Shown here: positions 1 through 6,539 of the stretch, one piece after another
How positions within the stretch are numbered: position 1 is the stretch's first letter
How the letters are laid out: each line of letters opens with the position of its first letter
Source: DASTHS01 sp035718085
Lineage (GTDB): Bacteria > Actinomycetota > Acidimicrobiia > Acidimicrobiales > Palsa-688
Direction: 5' to 3'
Length of the DNA stretch: 8,391 bases
Assembly (NCBI GenBank): GCA_035718085.1
Contig: DASTHS010000279.1
Coordinates: forward strand, 1-8,391
Notes under the pieces: model-generated
Database searches by the model: none
What the model saw: the letters and a program-made list of their open reading frames with translations, nothing else
Told to the model about the DNA's origin: nothing
Position numbers and translations under genes: made by a program

Positions 1-300
1 CGGCTCCGCCCAGCTGCCGTCGAGGGCGGCCCCCACCGCCGGCTCGTGGGCCAGGCGGCGACGGTCGAGCTCGGCGACCAGGCGCCGGTCGGCCCCGGCG
101 TTGACGGGCGCGGGCCGCGCCCGGCCGCCCGGGTTCCATGCCGTGACCACCACCAGGGCGTCCGGCGACGCCGGCACCTCGGTCGTCGGCGGTCCGACCG
201 GCACGATGCGCCGGTCGGCCAGGCGCACCTCGGTGGCCAGCATCGCCGCCCACAGCTCCGGGCGGTCTTCGACGGGCACGCCGCGGTCAGGCTCGGGCAC
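1..300 (-). CDS. DUF3293 family protein, N-terminal part (truncated by window edge)
   Basis: This reading frame is open from a GTG at 298-300 to the left edge, giving 100 codons and no stop, so the C-terminus lies outside the window. The translation shows the features I associate with DUF3293 proteins: an early PELWAAMLATEVR segment, then VVVTAWNPGGR at about residues 50-60, then N67 followed by a helical DRRLVAELDRRRL stretch, and a W-A-E-P at 97-100 where the family usually has a W-x-E-P/S step. These small bacterial proteins have no established function. The start is uncertain: GTG at 298-300 lacks a clear Shine-Dalgarno sequence, and GTG at 277-279 or ATG at 241-243 are alternatives. The gene starts 62 bases after the unknown gene's stop. 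That gap has no TA dinucleotide, so it probably has no promoter of its own and is cotranscribed. Family call is from motif memory, not a search. Confidence 0.72.
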   Translation of the reverse strand, partial: MPEPDRGVPVEDRPELWAAMLATEVRLADRRIVPVGPPTTEVPASPDALVVVTAWNPGGRARPAPVNAGADRRLVAELDRRRLAHEPAVGAALDGSWAEP

Positions 301-362
301 CGGACCATGGTGGCGCCGGCGGCAGGTCAGGGCGGCGGCGGCGCCGGTGGTGGCGCAGGGGC

Positions 363-1217
363 TCAGGCCGCGGCCAGGCGCAGCCGGCGCAGCAGGCGGT
401 GGGCGTCTTCGAGCGCCTCGTGGACGGCGGTCAGGTCGTCGGCGCCGTCCAGGGCGTCGTCGAGGCTGGCGTGGGCGGCGGCCAGCCAAGACCCGTGGCG
501 GAGGGCGTCGGCCGCCTCCTGGCGCTCGGTGGGCCACGCCTTGACCCGCCCGGCGACGACCCCGGCCACCACCAGGCCGCGCGAGACCGGGCGCAGGCTG
601 GCGCGGCCGCTGCCGACGAAGGTGAGCACCGTGTCGGTCGAGAAGCTCTCGGTGGCCGCCACCAACGCGGAGGCGATGCCGACGAGCAGGCGGTCGCCGG
701 CGCCGCTGCGGGGGGTGTCGTCGAAGGCCCAGTCGACGGCGTCGGCCACCACGTCGGCGAAGCCGTCGACCCCCGCGGGGTCGACTCCCGCCAGGCGCGG
801 GCACACCGGCAGCGACTGCAGGCGCTGCAGGCGGGCGCGCAGCACCGACTCGACCAGCGGGGCGGCGTCGAGCGACCGCCAGGCGACGGGTCGCAGCTCG
901 GCGGCCTCGCAGGCGTCGAGCAGCTCGGCGCGGACGCTGAGGAAGTAGTCGCGCACCCAGCAGGCCAACGCTGAGCGGGCTCGCCGCCCCGACGTCGGGT
1001 CGGCGCAGCCGTCCAGCCACGCGCACAGCGCCGCCTGGTAGGCGCCGATGGTGGCCAGCGGCTCGGCCGGCAGCGACGCCGACCAGCCCTCGAGCAGCTC
1101 GACCCACGGCGTGCCGAGCAGTTCGCCGGCGCCGTCGACGGTCACGGTCAGCCGGTGGGGCGGTGCCAGCACCACCGACTCGGGCAGCACTGCGGTCGGC
1201 AGCTCGACGGGGGCCAT
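363..1217 (-). CDS. Hypothetical protein, 284 aa, unrecognised
   Basis: I do not recognise this family. I chose ATG at 1215-1217 because GAGG (1226-1229) lies 8 bases upstream. An in-frame GTG at 1331 would add 38 residues of low-quality Arg/Thr/His-rich sequence without a good ribosome site. The protein looks soluble: no signal peptide and no convincing membrane segment. After a short beta-rich start (SVVLAPPHRLTVTVDG, about 15-29) it is mostly helical. Five cysteines (65, 71, 86, 103, 139) lie in the first half without a recognisable metal spacing. A segment at about 192-226 (DTVLTFVGSGR ... GLVVAGVVAGRVK) looks like beta strands, and the last 40 residues form an acidic then basic helix ending LLRRLRLAAA. 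It lies downstream of tetR and upstream of the DUF3293 gene on the same strand. The 142-base gap before it has no TAnnnT hexamer, so it is probably cotranscribed with tetR. Coding status is supported by length, codon pattern and ribosome site. Confidence 0.8.
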   Translation of the reverse strand: MAPVELPTAVLPESVVLAPPHRLTVTVDGAGELLGTPWVELLEGWSASLPAEPLATIGAYQAALCAWLDGCADPTSGRRARSALACWVRDYFLSVRAELLDACEAAELRPVAWRSLDAAPLVESVLRARLQRLQSLPVCPRLAGVDPAGVDGFADVVADAVDWAFDDTPRSGAGDRLLVGIASALVAATESFSTDTVLTFVGSGRASLRPVSRGLVVAGVVAGRVKAWPTERQEAADALRHGSWLAAAHASLDDALDGADDLTAVHEALEDAHRLLRRLRLAAA

Positions 1218-1336
1218 CGACGGTGCCTCGTCGCGCCCGTCGTGGCGCTGGAGCAGCGGTGGGGCGCCGGCCGTCGTCGACGTCGCTCGGCGCAGGTCGC
1301 GCACCCGGCGTGGCCCGGAATGACCAGTCACCGGCA

Positions 1337-1356
1337 GCCGCCGTGGGCCCGGCGGC
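1337..1356 (-). terminator. GC hairpin just after the tetR stop codon
   Basis: A perfect 7-bp inverted repeat (GCCGCCG / CGGCGGC) with a 6-base loop begins 3 bases after the tetR TAG (1360-1362). Its position suggests transcript termination or 3'-end protection, but no U-tract follows. If tetR and the next gene share a transcript, as the lack of another promoter suggests, this hairpin would only attenuate. In such GC-rich DNA it could also be chance. Confidence 0.35.
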
Positions 1357-1359
1357 CGG

Positions 1360-1971
1360 CTACGGCCCTGCCGGGGTGGCGACGGCGTGCACGGCGCCGA
1401 GCACGGCGCGGCGCGTCACCGTCTCCGCCACCCCACGGGCCACCTCCCCCCGCCGCACCCCGCTGGCCGCGGCCACGACGACCCCGACCAGCAGCCCGGC
1501 GAGGGCGGTCGCCACGTCGGCCGCCAGGTGGTACGAGCGGCCGAGCAGGTCGCTCACCACCGCGGGTGGCCGGCGGGCGTCACTCCGCGCCTCGAGCACG
1601 TCGAGCAGCGCCGGCTGCTCGTCGAGGGCGTCGAACCACTCGTGCACCACCGCGGCCAGCGCGGCGTCGGGGTCGTTCTCCCCGCCGCCCGCGGCGGCGG
1701 CCTCGACCAGCCGGCCGAGCACCGTGCCGACCTCGTGGCGGTGCAGCGCGGCCAGCACTTCGTCGGTGTTGGCGAAGTGCTGGTAGGAGAGCGCCCGGCT
1801 GACCCCCGCGCGGGCGGCGAGCGCCTCCATGGTGAAGCCTGCCGGCCCCCGCTCCACGAGCACCTGCCCGGCGGCGCGCAGCAGCTGCTCGTGCCGCCAC
1901 GCCCGGGTCGTCGAGCGCGACGGCCCGGGCGGCCGGGCCGGCGGGGCGCCGGCACTCGCATCGCTGCTCAC
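1360..1971 (-). CDS. TetR/AcrR family transcriptional regulator
   Basis: This is a ligand-responsive repressor of 203 residues, the usual TetR length. After a disordered Pro/Ser/Arg-rich N-terminus, the DNA-binding domain spans about residues 26-76. Helix 1 is RHEQLLRAAGQVLVERG, and the helix-turn-helix is TMEALAARAGVSRALSYQHF at 47-66, followed by the typical N-x-x-E-V-L-A-A-L linker. The C-terminal ligand/dimer domain is helical and Ala/Val-rich, and I cannot name its ligand. I chose GTG at 1969-1971 because GGGGGG (1980-1985) lies 8 bases upstream and a good promoter (2010-2038) lies upstream of that. The ATG at 2058 would put the start upstream of the promoter and adds Cys/His-rich sequence atypical of the gene. 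GTG at 1980 is a second option. A dyad over its promoter suggests autoregulation. The two downstream genes are its likeliest operon partners; the target may include them. Confidence 0.92.
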   Translation of the reverse strand: MSSDASAGAPPARPPGPSRSTTRAWRHEQLLRAAGQVLVERGPAGFTMEALAARAGVSRALSYQHFANTDEVLAALHRHEVGTVLGRLVEAAAAGGGENDPDAALAAVVHEWFDALDEQPALLDVLEARSDARRPPAVVSDLLGRSYHLAADVATALAGLLVGVVVAAASGVRRGEVARGVAETVTRRAVLGAVHAVATPAGP

Positions 1972-2000
1972 GTTCGCCACCCCCCGGCACCGACCGTCGT

Positions 2001-2028
2001 GGTGACGGCACCGTAACGGCCCGTGACC
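2001..2028. promoter_or_regulatory. Dyad over the tetR promoter, candidate TetR operator
   Basis: The segment reads GGTnACGG-N12-CCGTnACC, a 28-base imperfect palindrome with seven of the eight outer positions of each arm matched. Nested within it is a perfect ACGG-CA-CCGT palindrome at 2005-2014 and an ACGG-C-CCGT palindrome at 2016-2024. It covers the -10 hexamer and most of the spacer of the tetR promoter, where a repressor would block RNA polymerase. Size and placement match known TetR-family operators; binding is inferred. Confidence 0.45.
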
Positions 2029-2038
2029 GGATTGTCCA
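2010..2038 (-). promoter_or_regulatory. Probable tetR promoter (-35 TGGACA, -10 TACGGT)
   Basis: On the minus strand TGGACA (2033-2038) is followed after exactly 17 bases by TACGGT (2010-2015). These match the housekeeping -35 (TTGACA) at five of six positions and the actinobacterial -10 pattern TAnnnT. Transcription would start near 2003, about 32 bases before the GTG at 1971, leaving room for the ribosome site at 1980-1985. It is the only TA-containing site in this gap. Confidence 0.6.
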
Positions 2039-2051
2039 CCTTCGGCCGGGT

Positions 2052-2070
2052 CGGGCACCGGCGGCGCCCG
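2052..2070 (-). terminator. GC hairpin after the SNF2 helicase stop
   Basis: In the minus-strand transcript CGGGCGCC, a 3-base GCC loop and GGTGCCCG form an 8-bp stem with one G-U pair. It begins 6 bases after the helicase stop codon (2077-2079). No U-tract follows. It sits between the helicase gene and the tetR promoter, so a termination or insulating role is plausible but unproven. Confidence 0.4.
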
Positions 2071-2076
2071 GGCGGG

Positions 2077-5000
2077 TCAGCCGAGCAGCTCGCGGACGTC
2101 GTCGGCCGACAGCGCGGCGGATTCGAAACCGCCGGCGTCGACGACGCTGTCGAAGAGGGCGGCCTTGCGGGCCTTGAGGGCCATGACCTTCTCCTCGATG
2201 GTGCCGGTGGCGACCATGCGCTGCACGAGCACCTTGCGGGTCTGGCCGATGCGATGCGCCCGGTCGACGGCCTGCGCCTCGGTCGCCGGGTTCCACCACG
2301 GGTCGAGCAGCACGCAGTGGTCGGCCTCGGTGAGGGTGAGGCCGACGCCCCCGGCCTTGAGGCTGATGAGGAAGGCGGGGGCATCGCCGCTGCGCCACCG
2401 TTCGATCACCGCCGGGCGGTCACGGGTCGACCCGTCGAGGTAGGCGCAGGCGATGCCGGCGGCCTCCAGCCGGTGCCGGGCCAAGGTGAGGAAGCGGGTG
2501 AACTGGCTGAACACCAGCGACCGGTGCCCCTCGGCGGCCATCTCGCTGAGCAGCTCGACGAGGGCGTCGAGCTTGGTCGACGGCACCTGCCGCCCGGGGT
2601 CGACCAGGCTCACGTCGAGGGCGGCCTGGCGCAGGGTGGTGAGGGAGCGCAACACCTCGAAGCGGTTGCCCTCCAGGTCGCCGAGCAGCCCGAGCACCCG
2701 CTGCCGTTCCCGGGCGAGCACCGTGTCGTACGCGGCGCGGTGGCGGGGCTCGAGGTCGAGGGCCAGCACCTGCTCCTGCTTGTCGGGCAGCTCGGCGGCG
2801 ACGTCGGCCTTGCGGCGGCGGAGGATGACCGGCCGCAGCCGGCGGCGGAGGGCGGCGAGCACCTCGGGGTCGCCGTCGCGCTCGACCGGCCGGCGGTAGA
2901 CCGCCTCGAACCGGTCGGACGAGCCGAGCAGCCCCGGGCTGGTGATGGCCGTGATGGCCCACAGCTCGCGCAACGAGTTCTCGAGCGGTGTGCCCGTGAT
3001 GGCCAGCTTGAACGGCACCGGCAGGCGCCGGGCGTGACGGTTGGCGTGGCTGGCCCGGTTCTTCACCGCCTGGGCCTCGTCGAGGAGCATGCCGGCCCAC
3101 GCCACCGCCGCGTAGTCGGTGTGCTCGAGGCGGAACAGGGTGTAGCTGGTCACCACCAGGTCGGCCCCGGCGGCCACCTCCGCCAGCGGCCGACCCCGAC
3201 GGGCCGCCGTCTCGGTGACCGCCTCCACCCGCAGGTCGGGGGTGAACCGGGCCGCCTCGCCGACCCACGTGCCGATCACGCTCGTCGGGCACACGACCAG
3301 CCAGGGCAGCCGGCCGTCGCCCGCCGCCGTGGTCGCGTGGAGCACCAGGGTCAGCGCCATGGCCGTCTTGCCCAGCCCCATGTCGTCGGCGAGGATCCCG
3401 CCGAGGCGCAGGTCGTAACGGTGGGCCAGCCAGCGGAACCCCTCGAGCTGGTAGGGGCGCAGCGCGGCCCGCAGCCCCGCCGGCACCGGGGCGGGCGGGG
3501 CCTCGGCGCGCGCCGCGAGCGCCTCGACCGACCGCTGCCAGTCGGCGGCGCGCATCTCGGTCTCGGCCAGCTCGGTCAGCTCCTCCCACAGGCTGGCCTG
3601 GTAGCGCGACAGCCTGGCCTTGCCCACCGGCGCGTCGTGGAGCGCCCGGGCCTCGGCGATCAGCTCGGCCAGCCGTCGCAGCTCGGGTGTGTCGAGCCGG
3701 AACCAGGTGCCCGACGGCAGCACCATCGCCTCCCGGCCCTCGGCCAGCGCCACGAACACGTCGCGGTAGGGCACCACCTCGTCGCCGACGCGGACCTCGA
3801 CGGAGAGGTCGAGCCAGTCGCCGCCGGGTGTCTCGTCGCCGGTGAGGCGCACCGCGGCGGGGCCGTCGGCCTCGTTGAAGCGGGGCACGTCGCCGGAGAC
3901 GACCACGCCGACGCCGTCGATGGCCTCGAGGCCGGGCACGACCTCGGTGGCCAGGGTGACGGCGTGCATGCCGCCGACGGTGGCGGAGGCCCGCAGGCGC
4001 GGTCCCCACTCGGTGGCATCGACCAGGGCGGGCAGCCGGCCGGCGACGCGGGTGGCGGCAGCCACGACGGGGTCGGCGCCGACGTCGTCGGGCAGGTCCC
4101 ACGACAGCTCGGCGTAGGGGCCGCCGTCGCTGTGCCGGCGCCAGTGCAGCCGGCACTGCACCACCTCGGGGGCGGTGTCGGGCAGCTCGACGGTGCCGTC
4201 GCTCGAGCGCACCGGCAGGCGTCGACGCAGCAGCGGCAGGGCCCCGGTGAGGAACCGCTCGGTGTCGGCGGCGGCCACGGTGATCGCCCCGCCCAGCAGG
4301 AACGAGCCGGTGGCGGCGTCGAGGGGGCGGGCCAGCGGCGCCAGGTGCAGTGGGGGGGTGCCGTCGGCGGCGGGCACGTCGGACCACGCCAGGCCGTGGG
4401 CGGGGGCGCCGATCAGCAGCAGCTCGGCGGGGGCGAGCACCCGGCCGTCGTCGTCGCGCAGCTCGGGGCGCACGGTGAGCCCGTCGGGCCCGGCGGTGAG
4501 GTCGGCGCCGGCCGTCACCCGCCCGTCGAGCAGCTCCACGCCGGCCGGGTCGCGCCCGGCGCGCAGCAACGGGACGCCGAGCTCGCGGGCCTGGGCCAGC
4601 AGGTCCCAGAGGCGGCGGCTGGGCACCGCCTCCAGCCAGACGACGTCGTCGCCGAAGCCGGTGAAGCGGTAGGCGGCGTCGAGGCGGCTCAGGGCCTTGA
4701 GCTCGCGCAGCATGGTGACCTGGTCGCCGGCCCGGGCGGGCAGGCCGCCGCCGTAGCCGAGGGAGTCGAGCTGCGCCCACGAGATGCCGGTGCGCACCCA
4801 GTTGCCCGCCCCGCTGCGGGTGACCGGCCGCACGCGCAGACCCTGCCGTCCGCCGCGCCGGCCCGCCGGTACCCGGGAGTAGCCGGCGGGTGGCCGTTCG
4901 GTGAGCTCGAACTGGAGGCCGAACTCGGTGGTGGCGGCCAACGTGCCCGAACCGTGGCCGCCCCGGCGCCGGCCCCGGTCGGCCTCCGCCGGCGCCGGTG

Positions 5001-5523
5001 CCGTCGGGCGGGCCAGCACCCCGGCCAGGCGCCGCTCCCACTCGGGGCGCAGCCCGGGAGCGGCCGGCGGGGGCGCCGCGTGGCCGACCACCCGCAGGGT
5101 GCGGGCCGCCCCGGGGAAGGCCGCCCGGTCGGCGTCGGGGTCCGTGGCCTCTGGTGCCAAGGTGACTGCTTCTGCCGACCCGACGGCGCGCCGCTGCGGC
5201 GTGTCTTCCACCGTCGACGCGACGAGCAGGGCCACGGCGTGCTTGCAGTGCACCGCGACCGGGCAGGTGCACTCGCTGTCGAGGCCGGTCAGGCGTCCGT
5301 CGCGCCCCCGTTCGAGGTGCACCGCCACCCGGTAGGGCTCGGGGCCCGAGCCGTCGACGAGGCCGACGCCCTCGGTGCCGGTCGCGTCCCACTCCTGTTC
5401 GAGCACGGCGCCGTCGGCGGCGTAGCGCCGGCCTCGCCGCCACGTGGGGAACCCGACGATGCGGGCGACCCGGCCCTCGTCGTCGAGGCTGAGCCCACGC
5501 CCTGACCCGGGGCTGGCGACCAC
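2077..5523 (-). CDS. SWIM zinc finger, SNF2/DEAD-like helicase-family ATPase
   Basis: This is an 1148-residue Swi2/Snf2-family ATPase, expected to be a cytoplasmic dsDNA translocase that remodels protein-DNA complexes. The N-terminus has VGFPTWRRGRRYAADGAV (about 23-40) and a SWIM zinc finger C85-x-C87-x5-C93-x-H95. A long accessory region follows, including the helicase-proximal WLDLSVEVRVGDEVVPYRDVF block at 570-590. The SNF2 core has a Q-like RPYQLEGFRWL (689-699), motif I DDMGLGKT (713-720), motif Ia VVCPTSVIGTW (743-753), motif II LLDEAQAVKN (813-822), motif III TGTPLENS (843-850), motif IV SLVFSQFTRFL (1002-1012), and motifs V-VI from SLKAGGVGLTLTEAD through QAVDRAHRIGQT (1054-1095). 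No catalytic residue is missing. The layout resembles Bacillus YwqA-type SWIM-SNF2 proteins. The start is a GTG without an SD site but with TAGCGT 6 bases upstream, suggesting a leaderless mRNA. Its biological target is unknown; a DNA repair or transcription role is a family-level guess. Confidence 0.96.
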   Translation of the reverse strand: MVASPGSGRGLSLDDEGRVARIVGFPTWRRGRRYAADGAVLEQEWDATGTEGVGLVDGSGPEPYRVAVHLERGRDGRLTGLDSECTCPVAVHCKHAVALLVASTVEDTPQRRAVGSAEAVTLAPEATDPDADRAAFPGAARTLRVVGHAAPPPAAPGLRPEWERRLAGVLARPTAPAPAEADRGRRRGGHGSGTLAATTEFGLQFELTERPPAGYSRVPAGRRGGRQGLRVRPVTRSGAGNWVRTGISWAQLDSLGYGGGLPARAGDQVTMLRELKALSRLDAAYRFTGFGDDVVWLEAVPSRRLWDLLAQARELGVPLLRAGRDPAGVELLDGRVTAGADLTAGPDGLTVRPELRDDDGRVLAPAELLLIGAPAHGLAWSDVPAADGTPPLHLAPLARPLDAATGSFLLGGAITVAAADTERFLTGALPLLRRRLPVRSSDGTVELPDTAPEVVQCRLHWRRHSDGGPYAELSWDLPDDVGADPVVAAATRVAGRLPALVDATEWGPRLRASATVGGMHAVTLATEVVPGLEAIDGVGVVVSGDVPRFNEADGPAAVRLTGDETPGGDWLDLSVEVRVGDEVVPYRDVFVALAEGREAMVLPSGTWFRLDTPELRRLAELIAEARALHDAPVGKARLSRYQASLWEELTELAETEMRAADWQRSVEALAARAEAPPAPVPAGLRAALRPYQLEGFRWLAHRYDLRLGGILADDMGLGKTAMALTLVLHATTAAGDGRLPWLVVCPTSVIGTWVGEAARFTPDLRVEAVTETAARRGRPLAEVAAGADLVVTSYTLFRLEHTDYAAVAWAGMLLDEAQAVKNRASHANRHARRLPVPFKLAITGTPLENSLRELWAITAITSPGLLGSSDRFEAVYRRPVERDGDPEVLAALRRRLRPVILRRRKADVAAELPDKQEQVLALDLEPRHRAAYDTVLARERQRVLGLLGDLEGNRFEVLRSLTTLRQAALDVSLVDPGRQVPSTKLDALVELLSEMAAEGHRSLVFSQFTRFLTLARHRLEAAGIACAYLDGSTRDRPAVIERWRSGDAPAFLISLKAGGVGLTLTEADHCVLLDPWWNPATEAQAVDRAHRIGQTRKVLVQRMVATGTIEEKVMALKARKAALFDSVVDAGGFESAALSADDVRELLG

Positions 5524-5529
5524 CGGCCA

Positions 5530-5535
5530 ACGCTA
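5530..5535 (-). promoter_or_regulatory. -10 hexamer TAGCGT of the SNF2 gene, probably leaderless
   Basis: TAGCGT on the minus strand is separated by 6 bases from the GTG at 5521-5523, so the expected transcription start falls on the G of the start codon. There is no Shine-Dalgarno sequence, and this is the only TA in the 52-base gap. I see no good -35 hexamer; the nearest (TGGTCG) has short spacing. Confidence 0.5.
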
Positions 5536-5542
5536 CCGGCCA

Positions 5543-5559
5543 CGCTGGACCGACCAGCG
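5543..5559. other. Inverted repeat CGCTGG-N5-CCAGCG between two genes
   Basis: A perfect 6-bp inverted repeat with a 5-base loop lies 16 bases after the stop of the luciferase-like gene (5576-5578) and about 8 bases upstream of the SNF2 -10 hexamer, over the place where a -35 element would be. It could be a hairpin ending the upstream transcript, or a regulator-binding site for the SNF2 promoter. No U-tract follows. Confidence 0.3.
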
Positions 5560-5575
5560 GCAGCCCGCCGGTGGG

Positions 5576-6514
5576 TCAGGTGCCGGCGAGGCGGGCGACC
5601 ACCGGGGCCAACGGCTCGAGGGCGTCGGCCTGCACCACCCAGTACGAGACCCCCCAGCGCTCCCGGGCCGCCTGCAGCTGTTCGGCGATCTGGGCCTCGG
5701 TGCCGATCAGGGCGTGGGGGTAGTCGTCGAGGCCGTCGGGGTCGAGGCCGAACATCGGCGCCATCATGGCCAGCGTGCCGGGCCGGTCGTCGGTCACCAC
5801 GACGGCGAACGCCAGCATGTTGAGCTCGATGTCGTCGAAGCGGTCGCCGGCCGCCTCACGGACCCAGGCCAGCTTGCGGTCGGTCTCCTCGGCGGCGCCG
5901 TTGCGGGCGGCGTCGGCGTCGACCGCTCCGCTGCGGATCGAGGGGTTGATGCCGACGATGTCGGCCTCGCGGGCGGCGATGCCGAGCACCCGCTTGGCCC
6001 CGCCCCCCACCAGCAGCGGCGGCCCGGGCTGCTGCACCGGCTTGGGCAGCCCCTCGAGGCCGGTCACCGTGTAGTGCTCGCCGGTGAAGCTGAACGCGCC
6101 CGGCGCGAAGAGGCCCTTCAGCACGGCGATGCCCTCGGCCATGCGGTCGACGCGCACGCCGGCGGGGTCGTGACGGATGCCCGACTGCTCGTAGTCGCTG
6201 TTCATCCACCCGGCGCCGAGGCCGAGCTCGAAGCGGCCCTCGCTGATGACGTCGATGGTGGCGGCCTCCTTCGCCAGCACCACCGGGTGGCGGTAGTCGT
6301 TGTCGAACACCAGCGCACCGACCCGCAGCTCGGTCGTCACGGCGGCGGCGGCCGCCAGAGCGGGCACCGGGGCCAGCTGGTCACCGAAGTGGTCGGGGAG
6401 GAACAGGGTCGAGTAGCCGAGGCCCTCCACCTGGCGGGCGGTGTCGGCCCACTCCCTGCCGGTGGCAGCGGTGTGGACCTGGGTGCCGAAGCGGAAGCGG
6501 CGGTCGTGGGGCAC
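5576..6514 (-). CDS. Luciferase-like F420-dependent oxidoreductase (MSMEG_2516-like)
   Basis: This 312-residue protein is of the bacterial luciferase-like (LLM) TIM-barrel superfamily, in the branch that in actinobacteria normally uses coenzyme F420. Diagnostic blocks are FRFGTQ (7-12), EGLGYSTLFLPDHFGDQLAPVPAL (30-53), TTELRVGALVFDNDYRHPVVLAKEAATIDVISEGRFELGLGAGW (60-103), FTGEHYTV (143-150) and PPLLVGGGAKRVLGIAAREADIVG (165-188). The NDYRHP-LAKEAATIDVISEGR and RFELGLGAGW signatures resemble the TIGR03621 (MSMEG_2516) group; this is from memory. The F420 preference is inferred from family and lineage, and the substrate is unknown. The start is a GTG at 6512-6514 with no SD site, and TACCGT lies 6 bases upstream, suggesting a leaderless mRNA. 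It is divergent from the SMP-30 gene with a 25-base gap, and the SNF2 gene follows it on the same strand after 52 bases. Confidence 0.93.
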   Translation of the reverse strand: MPHDRRFRFGTQVHTAATGREWADTARQVEGLGYSTLFLPDHFGDQLAPVPALAAAAAVTTELRVGALVFDNDYRHPVVLAKEAATIDVISEGRFELGLGAGWMNSDYEQSGIRHDPAGVRVDRMAEGIAVLKGLFAPGAFSFTGEHYTVTGLEGLPKPVQQPGPPLLVGGGAKRVLGIAAREADIVGINPSIRSGAVDADAARNGAAEETDRKLAWVREAAGDRFDDIELNMLAFAVVVTDDRPGTLAMMAPMFGLDPDGLDDYPHALIGTEAQIAEQLQAARERWGVSYWVVQADALEPLAPVVARLAGT

Positions 6515-6520
6515 CGCCGG

Positions 6521-6530
6521 ACGGTAGCGT
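6521..6530. promoter_or_regulatory. Overlapping divergent -10 hexamers
   Basis: The ten bases ACGGTAGCGT contain TAGCGT on the plus strand (6525-6530) and TACCGT on the minus strand (6521-6526), sharing two base pairs. The plus hexamer is 9 bases before the ATG of the SMP-30 gene, and the minus hexamer is 6 bases before the GTG of the luciferase-like gene. It is the only TA-containing site in the 25-base gap. Each -35 region would lie inside the opposing coding sequence; no consensus -35 is visible in either direction. Confidence 0.55.
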
Positions 6531-6539
6531 CACCGGCCC

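Noticed and set aside
328..356. GGC/GGT-rich run before the DUF3293 gene
   Set aside because: It is imperfect and short, consistent with local composition, with no regular repeat unit suggesting a functional or phase-variable tract.
46..948. A 300-codon plus-strand frame over the DUF3293 and unknown genes
   Set aside because: The product is Arg/Ser/Ala-rich low complexity without a ribosome site, and it conflicts with the DUF3293 frame on the minus strand, which shows family motifs.
1321..1330. Palindrome TGACCAGTCA between tetR and the unknown gene
   Set aside because: It is a single 10-base palindrome with no promoter hexamer beside it and no second copy noticed in the window; chance is likely.
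1218..1331. Upstream extension of the unknown 284-residue protein to GTG 1331
   Set aside because: It has no good ribosome site and atypical composition. ATG 1217 has GAGG 8 bases upstream.
1972..2058. Upstream extension of the TetR protein to ATG 2058
   Set aside because: The extra 29 residues are Cys/His/Gly-rich, and the start would lie upstream of the predicted promoter and operator. GTG 1971 has a G-rich ribosome site at good spacing.
2023..5505. A 1160-codon open frame on the plus strand antisense to the SNF2 gene
   Set aside because: Its translation is a low-complexity Gly/His/Gln/Ala/Arg-rich shadow with no domain. It arises because the opposite strand has G/C at third positions and few A/T codons. 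The minus-strand product has every SNF2 motif.
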